Positions 1-10,096 of a stretch of DNA of 64,000 nt are shown here, piece after piece. The notes beneath the pieces were generated by a model, which saw only the letters and a program-made list of their open reading frames with translations, had not been told where the DNA came from and did no database searches. Position 1 is the stretch's first letter. The number at the start of each line of letters is the position of its first letter. A program made the position numbers and the translations under genes. Origin of the DNA: Globisporangium splendens (Eukaryota > Oomycota > Peronosporomycetes > Pythiales > Pythiaceae); NCBI GenBank assembly GCA_006386115.1, contig VFIW01000100.1, positions 1-64,000 on the forward strand, read 5' to 3'.

Positions 1-300
1 AAGAATACTTCATCGCAAGAGAAGTTCTTTGTCATGAACTGGGTAGTTCCGTTCAGCGGGTCGGAGTTGTCGTGATTGATACGACACAACTCGCCCATGA
101 CCCTCATCATCGTGTTGCATCAAGGCGCAACCGATGGCATAATCACTCGCATCGCAAACCACATGAAAAGGCTTGTCGTGGTTTGCGATTGCCAGCACGG
201 GAGCTTCTCGCAGACTCCTCTTCACTTCGGCAAATGCCGTTTGATGGTCACTGGACCACTCCCACTCAATGTCCTTCTGTAATGGGCTATACCTAGCCAT
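1..300 (-). pseudogene. Ty3/gypsy-type pol relic (RNase H region)
   Basis: The minus strand from 300 down reads as the RNase H part of an LTR-retrotransposon polyprotein. Visible marks are a W-x-W-S...AF-x-x-V-K segment followed by F-x-V-x-x-D-A-S-D-x-A-I-G, in which the first RNase H acidic residue is seen, and then Y-P-V-H-D-K-E-L-L. Right after that the frame stops at position 10. The stop seems to come from a small duplication of two bases, because the expected continuation appears in another frame towards position 1. Upstream of 300 the same frame has stops, so the reverse-transcriptase part is gone or lies elsewhere. It is a decayed fragment cut by the window edge. The family is clear; the clade is not resolved. 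Confidence 0.8.
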
Positions 301-1888
301 TACATGAAGGTGGATCTGTTCTCAGATCCAGCGTGCCACACACCGCCTTCAGTGTGCATTGTGGAGAGACAAATAACAAAGGGATTACGGTACGACAGTC
401 CCCACATGCACATGTGACGTCATCCCATGACGTCACGAGCGCTCTCTGTGCTGATCAGTGCACAATGTTGTTCATATGTACTAATCAGTACAGAGTGATG
501 ACATCCGTGTACTAATCAAGTACTGGGCGATGGTTCCTACTTGGGAAACTGCACAGGTGATGAGACCAACGTGTCTCTGCCACCTGAAGTGAGTGGCGCG
601 AGCCATTCACTTTGCAGGGAATTTTCCACAGGACTTCAAGTTCAAGTTTCTCGAAGATCCCGTAGGTTCAACTCAGTGTACCAAAGTTGTTAATATCAAG
701 GATTCGTAGAGTTATTGTGATGTTTAGGTTTAGTTATAAAACGGTAGGATCCTTGGGGTTCATTTGTAAGTAGCGACAGGAACCATAACCTTTCCAATTC
801 AGTTGCAAATTTTCTCTCAAGCTCTCAAGTTGTCTTCTCTCCCTCCAAGTCGGGATTGCTTCCTCGTCGCACAAGCGTGTGTGCCGTGTTTTGGGGACTG
901 TTGTGAACAGCGCCCCCCATTACACCCGCTGTCTGCGGTCATTACACCGCGCTGCACGAGACCCCCGTAATAGAGCCCACCGGCTCTGTGACTCGAGACG
1001 TGATCGAAGCATCGAAGCGCGACGTTCACCAGTGCAAGTGAGGCTGACAAAGCACAGCCAAAACGTACAACAACGAACAAATCCATTAACAGAATAGTAC
1101 ACGAAGAAACTACAAATGCCTGAAAACTAGAAAATTACAAAAAAAAACGGACGCAAGTGTGAGAATGCTTGTGTTACGGCAGAATATGATAGCTGAGAAC
1201 CCACCAATTCTCTTCCCCAGGGAATCATAAACTCTAAGCTCAATAGATTCTTTATCACCATCATGTATGCAATTGTCCTCCATGAATATAAAAACTGACC
1301 TCGGACTCGAGGTCAGGCGCCCGTTACACATTACTTGACGCTCCGCACGCTAGGCACGCGCGTAGGATCGGCAGGTGTCTGACCTCGCACGCCAGGCAAA
1401 TGCGACGTCAGGGACACGTGACACGCCGCCATAATTTGCAGTCGCCAACAATAAAAACGGGTGCACCGGGACCAGTTCGATAGATATATTACCCATATGG
1501 CAAATAAATAGCCACAGAATGATATTCCGAGACCTTTTTACCGAGATAGTATACGTCAGATATGCTGACTCAGAGTATCTATCCACTATCTAATGCTGCG
1601 AGTGTATATTTTTAAATGTCCGTGTACCTTGACGTTGAGGGCTCGCACAACGGGAAAATACTCACGCTCCTTACTTTCCTCATATATGTGCGCATACCGC
1701 AAAAAGCACGCATATGTGAGTCTCCCCATTCATAGTAATTAGATCTCACACAGCACTCCGCTAACACACATACACATACTCATATTGGCTTCCCACATGT
1801 AATCATGCACTACTTATTATCCTGCTTACATACACACAAAAAAAGCTCTATATTGTATATAAAAACACGTCTATGAACGCAGCAATCG
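301..1888. other. Gene-free stretch, possibly LTR-derived
   Basis: I see no convincing gene here. The octamer CCATTACA occurs at 297-304 and again at 918-925. On the minus strand both read TGTAATGG, a sequence that could be an LTR end beginning with TG, so the interval 304-925 may be an LTR remnant fused to the pol relic. No matching second LTR is in the window, so this stays a guess. The rest (about 1,100-1,888) is AT-rich, with scattered short open frames that lack protein-like composition. Confidence 0.3.
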
Positions 1889-2377
1889 ATGGGAACTCAA
1901 AGCATGAGGCTGTGCGTACATGGGACCAGAAGTCACGAACAATTGACGCGAATACAGCGCGCTGAAAGACGGTCTGGCATACACTACCTACAGCACTATG
2001 AAATCAAGTTGGAAGTCTTCGGAGATAGCCAAATGATTATCGCATCCCAGAACGGGCTCGCCTCAATACGACAGACCAAGTTGCAGCTACCAGCAGTTCG
2101 AGTAAATCAAACCATCGCCAACTTTGCGTGGACCTCCTGGAATCACACAAAACGAGAACAAAACAAAATGGCCGATCTTCTCGCCAACATGGCAACGAAC
2201 TCCAAGAATGTGAAGAGACTCACCGACGAATCGCGGGGAAATGATCAAGCTCTTATGTCCCAAGTCGCAGCTCTACTCGAGAATGAAATCGGTGCTGCAC
2301 CATCAAAACTTAGAAACACCTCACTCTCGGCAGTGTCAGTGCGACTCCAGAATTCTTCAACTGTAAATAGATCATAA
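1889..2377 (+). pseudogene. RNase H-like ORF, probable retroelement remnant
   Basis: This open frame of 162 codons carries two RNase H signatures in the right order: L-E-V-F-G-D-S-Q at about residues 45-52, with the second catalytic acidic residue, and R-E-Q-N-K-M-A-D-L-L-A-N at about 96-107, with the last catalytic Asp. The first RNase H strand, normally with a D-G-x-x-x-x-N pattern, cannot be recognised in the N-terminal part, so the domain looks incomplete. No reverse transcriptase or second domain surrounds it. The spacing resembles the ribonuclease H domains of non-LTR or plant-type elements more than the gypsy relic at 1-300, so it is probably a separate insertion. A domesticated RNase H gene is less likely. 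Confidence 0.55.
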
Positions 2378-3190
2378 GTTCAATAGAATTACCTACTCTT
2401 TCAGTCCATCTGTGAAGTCATGTACCAAATCAAGTATTCACAGTAGTTTACATTGTTTTATGTGTGATAAACATCGTTTTACTTTGACCTCTCACTTTTT
2501 ACGCTACCTTTACACATGCTTTCGTCCCCATCACAATTTGAGAACACTTGCAGAAATGACCTGAAAGGCTTGTTCACATGGCAATCGGCAAATCCCAACT
2601 TTATGCTTGTGCTCATGCTGCACTGTTACAGGTGTGTATGGGATACAAATGTAGTTGTAACGTCAGAAGTTCAAAGCGGGATCGATTCAGCACCCACTTG
2701 CTTTCTCGGATTCTTGTCGCTGAGACAGTGTATTCTGCATTGAAGCAGCAAAAAAACTCGGCTCGCACTCGAATCGATCATCACTTGTGTGTAAATTGGA
2801 CCTCTGCATCCAGCACAGCCATGGGACTGATATGTATCATATTATAATGATAATTGATTGGCAGAGGTACTATTCTAAAATAAAGAATGAGAACATGAGG
2901 TAGTTAATGTAGTTATCAAATAATACAACTAATTCCTTTGCAAGATGGTACATGTTATATGATCACCTTGAAGAGGGTATTAACACAACTAACCAGTTGG
3001 CAACTGAAGATCCAACTGCAGTTTGCCCAGTGGGTACAATCTGAACCCATTAACCCAACAGTCCAGAGGTTTCACTGTTGGCTTGTGGCCAGTCCTTGCA
3101 AACGGGCGACGTCCTTCCAGCACCGCGCTGCTGCCGTGTCCCGTGGAAAAACTTGTACCCTCTCGTTGCGTTGGCTTAATTTTAACTTGC

Positions 3191-3206
3191 CTCTCTCTCT
3201 CTCTCT
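3191..3206. repeat. (CT)8 microsatellite
   Basis: A perfect CT dinucleotide run about 150 bp upstream of the 3,354 start codon. A similar run precedes the 26,041 gene at 25,994-26,009. Confidence 0.9.
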
Positions 3207-3289
3207 TGCATTCTGCTCGTTACTCCTATTTCACGTTTCCCCTCGTCTTGAGTTTAGAAGTCACATCAGCCATGGGCTTTCATCATTCT

Positions 3290-3305
3290 TCCTCATCTGC
3301 GTTCC
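3290..3305 (+). promoter_or_regulatory. Initiator-like element of the 3,354 gene
   Basis: The sequence TCCTCATCTGCGTTCC lies about 60 bp before the ATG. It matches the element upstream of 11,766 (TCCTCATTTGCGTTCAC) and of 26,041 (TCCTCATTCTGCGTTTCG). It resembles the oomycete core promoter, an initiator TCATTYY followed by a flanking region, so transcription probably starts here. Similarity is seen; the function is inferred. Confidence 0.45.
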
Positions 3306-3353
3306 TTCCTTCTTCTGCACAGAAACAAACACATCGAGATATCGTTTCCCGCC

Positions 3354-5426
3354 ATGCGTGCAATTCTCGCTTCGTTCGTGACCACGTGTGCCATCCTGAT
3401 TGCCACCAACGCTACTCCTGGTGCAGATGCGACGGATTTCAGTCCCGCGAACCGTCAACTTGCGACCAACAAGCCGTTGATCGGGAGTGATTTTAAGTTT
3501 GACGGCAACACATCAGATCTCGCTCGGCAGCTTTACGCCCGATACCAGGCTGGCGACACCGTGGCGAAGGTGACCATCACCGATGTCCCAGACACGGTCC
3601 AGGCTCGTCTCAATAAGTCGAATGCCATGAAGTTTGACGAGTTGCCAGGGTTGGTGCAGCGCGCGCTGCTTTGGGATACTGGGTATGTGCTGGATCCAGC
3701 GGAAAAGATTGTGAAGATGTGGACGCTCGCCGGTCGGTCGATGGCTGACATCTTTGTCTCGAAAGAGGAATACGAATCCGCCAAGTGTGGTGCCAAATTC
3801 TGTCCTAACACTGGTGCACTGGAATCGCAGTCTTACAAGTCGGATACGTGTACTGGCGTCCAGATGCTGTCAGTCGCGAAGTGCTTGGCTGACGATTCCA
3901 ATCCTGTCCAAGAGATCGTTAGCTCGTCCATGTGGTCAACAGGTTCGGACCCGGACTCTATACCTGATATCAAGGTCTGGGATCACTCGTGGACAGACGG
4001 TGGTGTAAGTTACACGGTGTACGCAATCCACACAGCCGAAGACGTGGTGAAGTACGGCAACTGCCCGAAGGCGAACCACTATGGCGCCGTCGTGATCCCA
4101 TGCTACCGGAAATCGGACACCACGCTGGACAAGGCGTCGCAAATGAAAGAGCCCGCGACAAGTGCCTGGCTCGATACGTGGCTTCTCGAGTTTCCCAAAA
4201 AGGAAGCTGTAGCCGAGGCTCCATCACCTGGTCCCTTATCCCCACCAAGTCCTGCTTCAATAGCACCTAGACCGTCGCCAACCACAGTAACAAAGTCTCT
4301 TTCTTTAGGTGTCATCGTTGGGATTGTCGGCGGAGCGTTCCTGGTTCTCCTTGTTCTTCTGATCTTTATCCTCCGGAAATGCCGTACCAAGAGTGACAAC
4401 AATGATGACCAAGTTGAGAACGAGGATTACCGGATTGGGATGGACAGGGTAGAGGGAACTGGTGGCAGCAGAATGGGATCGAATCAGGTGCGCCCTTCAA
4501 TGAAATTCGGAGGAAACAGTGGAGAACGAAACAGTCTTTGGGACGACGACGCGATCTTTGCTGCGCGGATTCCGCGAGAAAAGTTGGTCTTCAAGGCGTT
4601 GCTCTCTCGCGGAGGATACGGAGAAGTGTATCTCGGACGATACAACGGTGCCGCCGTCGCGATCAAACAACTGCTTCCCGAGACACGCAAGAACATGAGC
4701 CAGATCAACTCGTTGCTCGCGGAAGTCAAGCTCCTCGTGTCGCTTGAGCATCCACGAATCATCCAATTCATCGGTGTCGCGTGGGATTCACCATCGGATC
4801 TATGCCTTGTGTTGGAATACATGGAAGGTGGAGATCTGAGAGCACTGCTGACGATGTTCGAGGAGGTGCAGCATCGTGAGCATGGCTTTGATAGCGATAA
4901 ACTCAAGATTGCGCTGCACATCGCTCATGCGTTGACGTACCTGCACTCTCTCGAACCGATGGTGTTGCACCGCGACCTCAAGTCCAGAAATATCTTGCTC
5001 GACTCTAGCTTGAACGCCAAGTTGACGGACTTTGGCGTCTCGAGAGAGCGGAGCAACCACACGATGACTGCTGGCGTGGGGACGTCACTCTGGATCGCGC
5101 CAGAGGTGATGCTGGGTGAGCGCTACGACCAGAAAGCAGACGTGTTTTCGTTTGGCGTCGTGCTCTCGGAGCTCGACTCGCATGCGCTGCCGTACTCGCA
5201 GGTGAAGGAAACGAACTCGGGTCGCCGTATCCCCGACACGGCTGTGCTTCAAATGGTTGCGGTGGGCCGATTGAGCGTGCAGTTCTCACAGAATGCTTCG
5301 CATGCGATGATCGAGCTCGGGAAGCAGTGCGTCGCGAAAGACCCAAACGAACGCCCGCTTGCAGCTGAGATTCTCTACAGACTGCAGCGTGTTTCGAAGG
5401 GTTTGGGAGAGCAGCAGTCGTTTTGA
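3354..5426 (+). CDS. TKL receptor-like kinase, type-a ectodomain
   Basis: A 690-residue single-pass receptor kinase in one uninterrupted exon. Residues 1-26 form a signal peptide. The ectodomain (27 to about 312) has six cysteines (145, 150, 166, 177, 237, 250) and a Pro/Ser-rich stalk at 283-311. Residues 316-341 are the membrane span, followed by basic R-K-C-R. The juxtamembrane motif W-D-D-D-A-I-F-A-A-R-I-P-R-E-K is at 396-410. The kinase (about 412-680) has glycine loop S-R-G-G-Y-G at 418-423, V-A-I-K with Lys438, H-R-D-L-K-S-R-N at 539-546, D-F-G at 559-561 and A-P-E at 582-584, so it should be active. The fold class is TKL. The ectodomain matches 11,766 and more distantly 43,938; I know no ligand for it. 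The start is chosen for its signal peptide and for the initiator-like element about 60 bp upstream. It should sit in the plasma membrane, sensing outside signals. Confidence 0.95.
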   Translation: MRAILASFVTTCAILIATNATPGADATDFSPANRQLATNKPLIGSDFKFDGNTSDLARQLYARYQAGDTVAKVTITDVPDTVQARLNKSNAMKFDELPGLVQRALLWDTGYVLDPAEKIVKMWTLAGRSMADIFVSKEEYESAKCGAKFCPNTGALESQSYKSDTCTGVQMLSVAKCLADDSNPVQEIVSSSMWSTGSDPDSIPDIKVWDHSWTDGGVSYTVYAIHTAEDVVKYGNCPKANHYGAVVIPCYRKSDTTLDKASQMKEPATSAWLDTWLLEFPKKEAVAEAPSPGPLSPPSPASIAPRPSPTTVTKSLSLGVIVGIVGGAFLVLLVLLIFILRKCRTKSDNNDDQVENEDYRIGMDRVEGTGGSRMGSNQVRPSMKFGGNSGERNSLWDDDAIFAARIPREKLVFKALLSRGGYGEVYLGRYNGAAVAIKQLLPETRKNMSQINSLLAEVKLLVSLEHPRIIQFIGVAWDSPSDLCLVLEYMEGGDLRALLTMFEEVQHREHGFDSDKLKIALHIAHALTYLHSLEPMVLHRDLKSRNILLDSSLNAKLTDFGVSRERSNHTMTAGVGTSLWIAPEVMLGERYDQKADVFSFGVVLSELDSHALPYSQVKETNSGRRIPDTAVLQMVAVGRLSVQFSQNASHAMIELGKQCVAKDPNERPLAAEILYRLQRVSKGLGEQQSF

Positions 5427-5941
5427 AAGAACAAAATGGCGACGAGTTCATGATGCTGGCGTACTATCAGAAAAGTCCAACTTTTGTGCCACTTAGTGAC
5501 TGAAAATCATCGAGTAGGTTTGCTGAGTTTCAGTAAAAGCAACCTTGTTGTGAAGAAGTATCCTTTCGGATAACTTCTGCAACTCGTGGTGTCAGAAAAG
5601 CGTGGCTGATCCGTCGGTTGTTTGACTGAGCGGGCATTTCGACGAAGGCAAAGAGATGTGTTTCTCGTACTGACATCTGTGGCAGTAGATTTCTGAGAGG
5701 CTGCGTGATTTTTCGCCACAGAATTGCTTGATGGGTGTGTAAATTAGGTGACTCGAAGCAATATCGTTTCGCTTGGCTCCATTCTGAAACCCACGACCCA
5801 GTGGAGGGATTCCAGTTGGTTTTTGTGTGCCATTTGAATATGTAAAGTCACATAAACGGTGCATATTCTGTATTTTTGGCTTCTGAAGAACTGCTGGATC
5901 TCATCATGGTGCGTTTTTTTGGTATTTTCTTTGCTTTGCAG
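5427..5941. other. Spacer downstream of 3,354
   Basis: No gene is visible. The last 80 bases (about 5,862-5,941) look like the intron that led into the relic exon starting at 5,942, ending in a pyrimidine tract and TTTGCAG. Confidence 0.5.
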
Positions 5942-6240
5942 GCAGATCATCCAGATCAACTTCAAACTCAAACGCGGTAACCACCACAGAAAAGACCTCG
6001 ATCTCCACAGCAGAATGCCAGAAATTGCACGCGATAGTCGATTACCCTATATTAGGATGCTCTGGGTATGCGAACTTGAAAGCGACGGTCAAGGAGTTTT
6101 GCTCAAATGAAGGGTGCATTCAACTCCTGCAAGACTTGCATGCACTCGACGCTGGTTCGTGCATTTCAGATGGCGACGTCACGCTCGACTTTTATCTTGG
6201 CGCGACAATATCGGACTGTCAGCCGCATTTAGAAGGCACA
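5942..6240 (+). pseudogene. Orphan elicitin-like exon (relic)
   Basis: The stretch translates as a Ser/Thr-rich linker followed by an elicitin-like domain with C-S-N-E-G-C (x4 spacing), then 14 residues, then Cys, then a final Cys 18 residues on. It matches exon 2 of the gene at 20,892 along its length, including E-C-Q-K-L-H-A-I-V and the C-I-Q-L-L-Q-D-L block. A good 3' splice site precedes it at 5,940-5,941, and it is a phase 1-1 exon of 294 bases like its intact relative. The expected 5' splice site is GCACAT instead of GTACGT, and the frame then stops at 6,241. I find no signal-peptide exon before it and no membrane exon after it. It is a lone exon left from a duplicated twin-elicitin receptor gene. 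Confidence 0.75.
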
Positions 6241-6357
6241 TAACTCAAGAAATCGTTGTTGACACTGCATGTTTTTATGTGTTTCGTACGCTTTGTGGCC
6301 AAATAGATTCGATACTATGACATTCTCATTGTGTGAAATGATGTGCGTGCTTATACT

Positions 6358-7653
6358 TTAGGAACGCGATCTGTATACTCTTTCTAATTGGCGAACAAGC
6401 GCCCCAGCCGAGATGCGATCCGCTGGATCGTGGGACAGACACTGCGCAGCGAGTTCAGCGACGAGTGTGGGGAGCGATGGCGAGAACGTGGGCCGAAGTT
6501 GTCCCATTGCGACCAGATTCAAGATCTGGAATGGTTTCAGTTGCTGTGCGCCGTTGAGCTCGTCGTGGAACGGGAGCTGACCGTTCGATGCAATTTCTGC
6601 TAGCAGCACTCCAAAGCTGTAGACCTCGGCCGCGTGGGTCCATGGATGCCCGCTGAGGACTTCAGGCGCTTGCCAGAACGCATTCCCCACGCCAGCAGCC
6701 ATCTGCTCGGAGTTGTATGTGGATCGGTGCGAACCAAGGTCGACGAGTTTCGCCTCCAAGGTATGCGAGAGTCCAACATCCTTAGCACGCAGGACTCGAC
6801 GTAACGACACGAGCCCAGGGACGCGAGTCTGCTTAGTTTGCAAGTAATAGACCGCGCGAGCGATCCCGAGCGCGATTTGGAGTTTGCTGTGATGCCAGTC
6901 GCCGTCTCCCTGATCCTCACCGCAGTTGTGTCGTCGGAGATAATCCTGCAAATTCCCCATCGAGAGGTATTCGTTGATCAAGCAGAGCGACTCCATGGTC
7001 GTCGAATTCCACGCCACGCCGAGAAAGCGCACGATGTTTGGGTGCTCCAACGATGCTGTGACCTGGATCTCCATCAGCAACAGCTGCAACTCGTCGAATT
7101 TGCGCGCCGTGGCTTGTCGCGTCGCACGTAGCACTTTGACCGCGATCTCCTCGCCTTCGTACTGGGAAAACCACACTTCACAGAGCGAACGGCCAATCCG
7201 CGACGACAGCATGCGCTCAAACGCGATTTTCTCAAACGCCAGGCGATGTGCCGAGAGGTTCGGGTCGTTCTGCAGCACGTTGTAGAGCTGATTCGACTGC
7301 GCAAGCGTCAGTTCGTCGCCATCGCCGGAATCTGGGGACCGTAGCCTTGAAGACTCACAGAACTCGCTCGTTTCCTCGGTATCCAGCGCGTCTGCGGTTG
7401 GTCGGTCGTCGTCCCAGTGTCGTGACCCCGGCGACAGCAGCGCCGCGGGGTCCACGATCGGCAAGAGAGCTGAGTCGGTTCTCTTCGTGCTGAGTTTCCG
7501 ATGTCGGCTCCTCGTCCGGTCGCCACTGGTGTTGCTGCTGCTACTAAACGCACGCCGACGGCGGTGGCACAGAAAGAACCAACCGAGACCCACGAGCACG
7601 ACGGCTGCGGCAACGAGGATCGGGATCAGGTACAGCGGATCAAACGACCCCAT
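6358..7653 (-). CDS. TKL-family membrane pseudokinase
   Basis: A 431-residue protein with an N-terminal membrane span (about residues 7-29), then basic R-R-R-R, a long polar Ser-rich juxtamembrane part, and a TKL-type kinase fold. The family block S-L-E-H-P-N-I-V-R-F-L-G-V-A-W and the A-P-E-V motif are clear, and the lysine of I-A-V-K remains. The glycine loop is degenerate (S-R-I-G-R-S-L-C-E-V). The catalytic loop aligns as R-R-V-L-R-A-K-D, so the HRD Asp is Val and the metal-binding Asn is Asp; DFG is D-L-G. Phosphotransfer is therefore not expected and a scaffold or regulator role is more likely. The open frame extends 10 codons upstream to a GTG, but the first ATG is at 7,653. A possible 3' splice site near 7,712 leaves room for an unseen upstream exon. 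It has no signal peptide and no ectodomain. Confidence 0.8.
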   Translation of the reverse strand: MGSFDPLYLIPILVAAAVVLVGLGWFFLCHRRRRAFSSSSNTSGDRTRSRHRKLSTKRTDSALLPIVDPAALLSPGSRHWDDDRPTADALDTEETSEFCESSRLRSPDSGDGDELTLAQSNQLYNVLQNDPNLSAHRLAFEKIAFERMLSSRIGRSLCEVWFSQYEGEEIAVKVLRATRQATARKFDELQLLLMEIQVTASLEHPNIVRFLGVAWNSTTMESLCLINEYLSMGNLQDYLRRHNCGEDQGDGDWHHSKLQIALGIARAVYYLQTKQTRVPGLVSLRRVLRAKDVGLSHTLEAKLVDLGSHRSTYNSEQMAAGVGNAFWQAPEVLSGHPWTHAAEVYSFGVLLAEIASNGQLPFHDELNGAQQLKPFQILNLVAMGQLRPTFSPSLPTLVAELAAQCLSHDPADRISAGALVRQLERVYRSRS

Positions 7654-8655
7654 CAGTGACGGCGGTGCTTCCGGTGCGAGCACTTGCGAAGACGCAGTAA
7701 ATCGCTGAAAGAGGGAACGGCAGCATCTGCAGCAAGAGACTTGTGGCGGGAGTCACTGACCAAAACGGACTGGTTCTTTTTTTCTTCTTCATCAAAAGGT
7801 GTACCCACCGCTCGCTGACATATGCATCATATTAAAGAGTTGTACTTATTTATACAGATCTATGCGATACTTTCTTCGGAAAAAGTATCATTGTATATGA
7901 AAAGTGCATCGACTATAAGAGATTACGACAACATATGTTTCGATTCGCCACCGAGATCTGGAAGCGTGGCCACACGTTTGGAATCTGCTAGGGGTCCAAC
8001 TGCAAATGAGTTTTGTCAGTTGGAACGTCTGGAGCCATGAGAAATCGGCCGTGAGGTTGGCCACTTCGACGCGACCTCGTGAATGTTTTCCACGTGGATG
8101 TGCTAATCGAGAAGAGGGAGTAAGTGACGTCCAAGTGGTGGTCATTGCTCCAGCACACATCCACAAATCATTCGAGGACACGGTGGTGGTTTCTGCGTGT
8201 CTTCGAGCCACTGCAGAAAGTGGTGGGGTGAATTTGGGCCAGCGCTTGCTTTATTGAGCAAATCGATGGCATTGCCCATGACTCATGGCTCGCAGCATAT
8301 ATGCAATGCTGAAACAGCAAACAATTCGCGCACTAACACGACCACTTTTGAGTTAGAGCAGGACTCTCAATGTCAAAATCCCGGACACAAGATTTGTCCG
8401 GACTGTGGAAGGAACAAGGTCTGTTAAACGCAGCTGACCATTTTGTGTTGTGTTGCGTGTTTCGCTTCAAGAAGGAAGATTGTATTTTTGCCAGTTTTAA
8501 CGACATTCATCAGGACGGCACATGCAGAACGAGAGCAACTGTAGCACGCCAACCAGTCACGACAGCGTGACCCAGCGCCTCTTTCACATGTTGCTTCTTC
8601 AGCAGCCCACAACGAGATACTCTTGTCCGCTGCGGGATCTTTCTTGCCGTCCGAC
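7654..8655. other. Spacer, no gene seen
   Basis: Short frames on both strands have no recognisable domain. Nothing here can be supported as a gene. Confidence 0.4.
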
Positions 8656-8925
8656 TCACTTGCAGTTGTCGGTGTCGGGGTTTCTCGGGTATTCGTTCGT
8701 CTTCTTTGATGGTGGCGGCGTTCGGTGCTGCTGCTGGTACCGGTTCGTACCGACTTGCTGCGTTGTGCCAGTGTCCGGACGCAGATCATTGTCGTCGATC
8801 TTGCCGCTCGGGACCACACGCGACTCGCGTTTCGCGGCCATGTACCACAGCACGATGCCAGTGCCACCAGCAATCAAGGCTGCTTTCCTGTCAGGGTTTA
8901 GCATGCACGATTGTAAAATCAGCAT
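8656..8925 (-). CDS. Small single-span membrane protein, hypothetical
   Basis: An 89-codon frame with two possible starts (8,925 and 8,904, the latter giving 82 residues that begin M-L-N-P-D-R-K). A hydrophobic helix of about 18 residues (A-A-L-I-A-G-G-T-G-I-V-L-W-Y-M) sits near the N-terminus, followed by K-R-E and a polar tail containing G-K-I-D-D-N-D-L-R-P-D-T-G. The plan (short N-terminus, one helix ending in W-Y, charged tail) is like that of the spliced gene at 9,667-10,096, on the same strand 0.7 kb away. I do not recognise a family. The tail is low-complexity at its end (Q-Q-Q, P-P-P), so the true C-terminus may differ through splicing. Confidence 0.4.
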   Translation of the reverse strand: MLILQSCMLNPDRKAALIAGGTGIVLWYMAAKRESRVVPSGKIDDNDLRPDTGTTQQVGTNRYQQQHRTPPPSKKTNEYPRNPDTDNCK

Positions 8926-9666
8926 CAGTCCTTTTGGTTGTCGGCAATTCTACCGAGTAGCACGTACTTGTAGGTCAGCCCCGTTGCGTTCTGAAAATTG
9001 TTGGTGTGCTCAAACGGTCTCATGATAACAAAAGCGGTCGATAAAGACGACGACGCGGTTGGATTACTTGGGCTGCTTGTGCGGAGCTGCGCTATTGAGG
9101 AACTGCGCAATTCAGAAGCTGAGGTCTTATTGGATACGCGCACCGACTTGGGTTTTCGACCGAACGAGACCAGTCGGGATCTCACACTTGACATATCCAA
9201 CTGCATGCACTTGTTGAATCTGGGACTCGACGCACAAACGTGACATGATCGAGTCTCACATGGCGTACATGCGTCTGTTAGGTTGTGAGGAAGCCTACAT
9301 TGCCATCAGACATGCTAAACACGTGGAAGAAAAGCAGCACGCGCGTCAAATTTTCGGAAAGACTCGACTATTGTGGCACAAGCACCCACCAAAGTGTTTA
9401 GCGGCTTCCACGATTGATTTGTGCACGAGCTTTTTCTTCAACTGTGAACATATATTGAGATCAAAAGAAACGCATTGCTGGACTGCTCCGGCATTCGTTC
9501 ACGCACATGCTCACATACCCAGAACGCCTACAGGACCCCACGCGTTTACTCCGCATCGATATCCAGCGCGCTCGTGCATTCCGACCAAAAAGACAAACTC
9601 AGAATGCCTCCAGCCCATGTATTTTGTTGTTGTTGTTGTTTTTTCTTGTTTGTAGGCGCTCGTGTG
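8926..9666. other. Spacer with unsupported short frames
   Basis: Overlapping frames occur on both strands around 8,925-9,243 (up to 93 codons), but neither shows a domain, a signal peptide or consistent protein-like composition. I leave them uncalled. Confidence 0.35.
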
Positions 9667-10096
9667 CTAACGCGCTTGCTCCTTTCGACGCTCTTCGACC
9701 GATCTCGTGTTGGTTTTGCGGAGCACGTCCTGGTTCCACGCTTGGACCTCGTAGTCGGTGAACTCGCGCTCTTTCTTCTGGTCGTAGCGGTACCACGCGA
9801 CGAACGCCGCGCCTGCCAAGACCCACGACGCGATGCTGCAAAGATGGCAGTAATGATGAAGTGCACAATGTAGAGATTCATATCCAAATTCAGTATCAGC
9901 CATAACGTCGTCATGTGTGCAACAATGACACATTGGCGAAACGTGTGGCTGGGAACGCGCCAGCAGTCGCCACTTAGCGACTTAGCGACCAGTTGCACAC
10001 CACGCACACCCACACACGCATATGCACACAGAGCGGCGAGTGCGCTACGTACCGCACGTTGCGCGGATTCCGCTGGAAAATGTTGAGCGGCGCCAT
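9667..10096 (-). CDS. Small spliced single-span membrane protein
   Basis: Exon 1 is 10,096-10,053 and exon 2 is 9,835-9,667, joined across a 217-base intron with GTACGT donor and TTTGCAG acceptor. The product is 70 residues: a basic N-terminus (M-A-P-L-N-I-F-Q-R-N-P-R-N-V-R), one hydrophobic helix (I-A-S-W-V-L-A-G-A-A-F-V-A-W-Y), then a charged tail rich in Lys, Arg and Glu that ends at TAG (9,667). Size, basic N-terminus and single helix resemble small mitochondrial inner-membrane or assembly proteins, but I cannot name a family. The longer 193-codon frame over the same bases is a shadow that ignores the clear splice sites. It lies head-to-head with the bZIP gene at 10,536. Confidence 0.65.

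Larger units (their letters stand above)
2378..3353. other. Upstream region of the 3,354 receptor kinase
   Basis: Short overlapping open frames here lack domains and run into the coding frame of the next gene, so I do not call them. A (CT)8 run at 3,191-3,206 and a pyrimidine-rich stretch up to about 3,320 precede the ATG. Most of the rest is AT-rich spacer. Confidence 0.5.
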
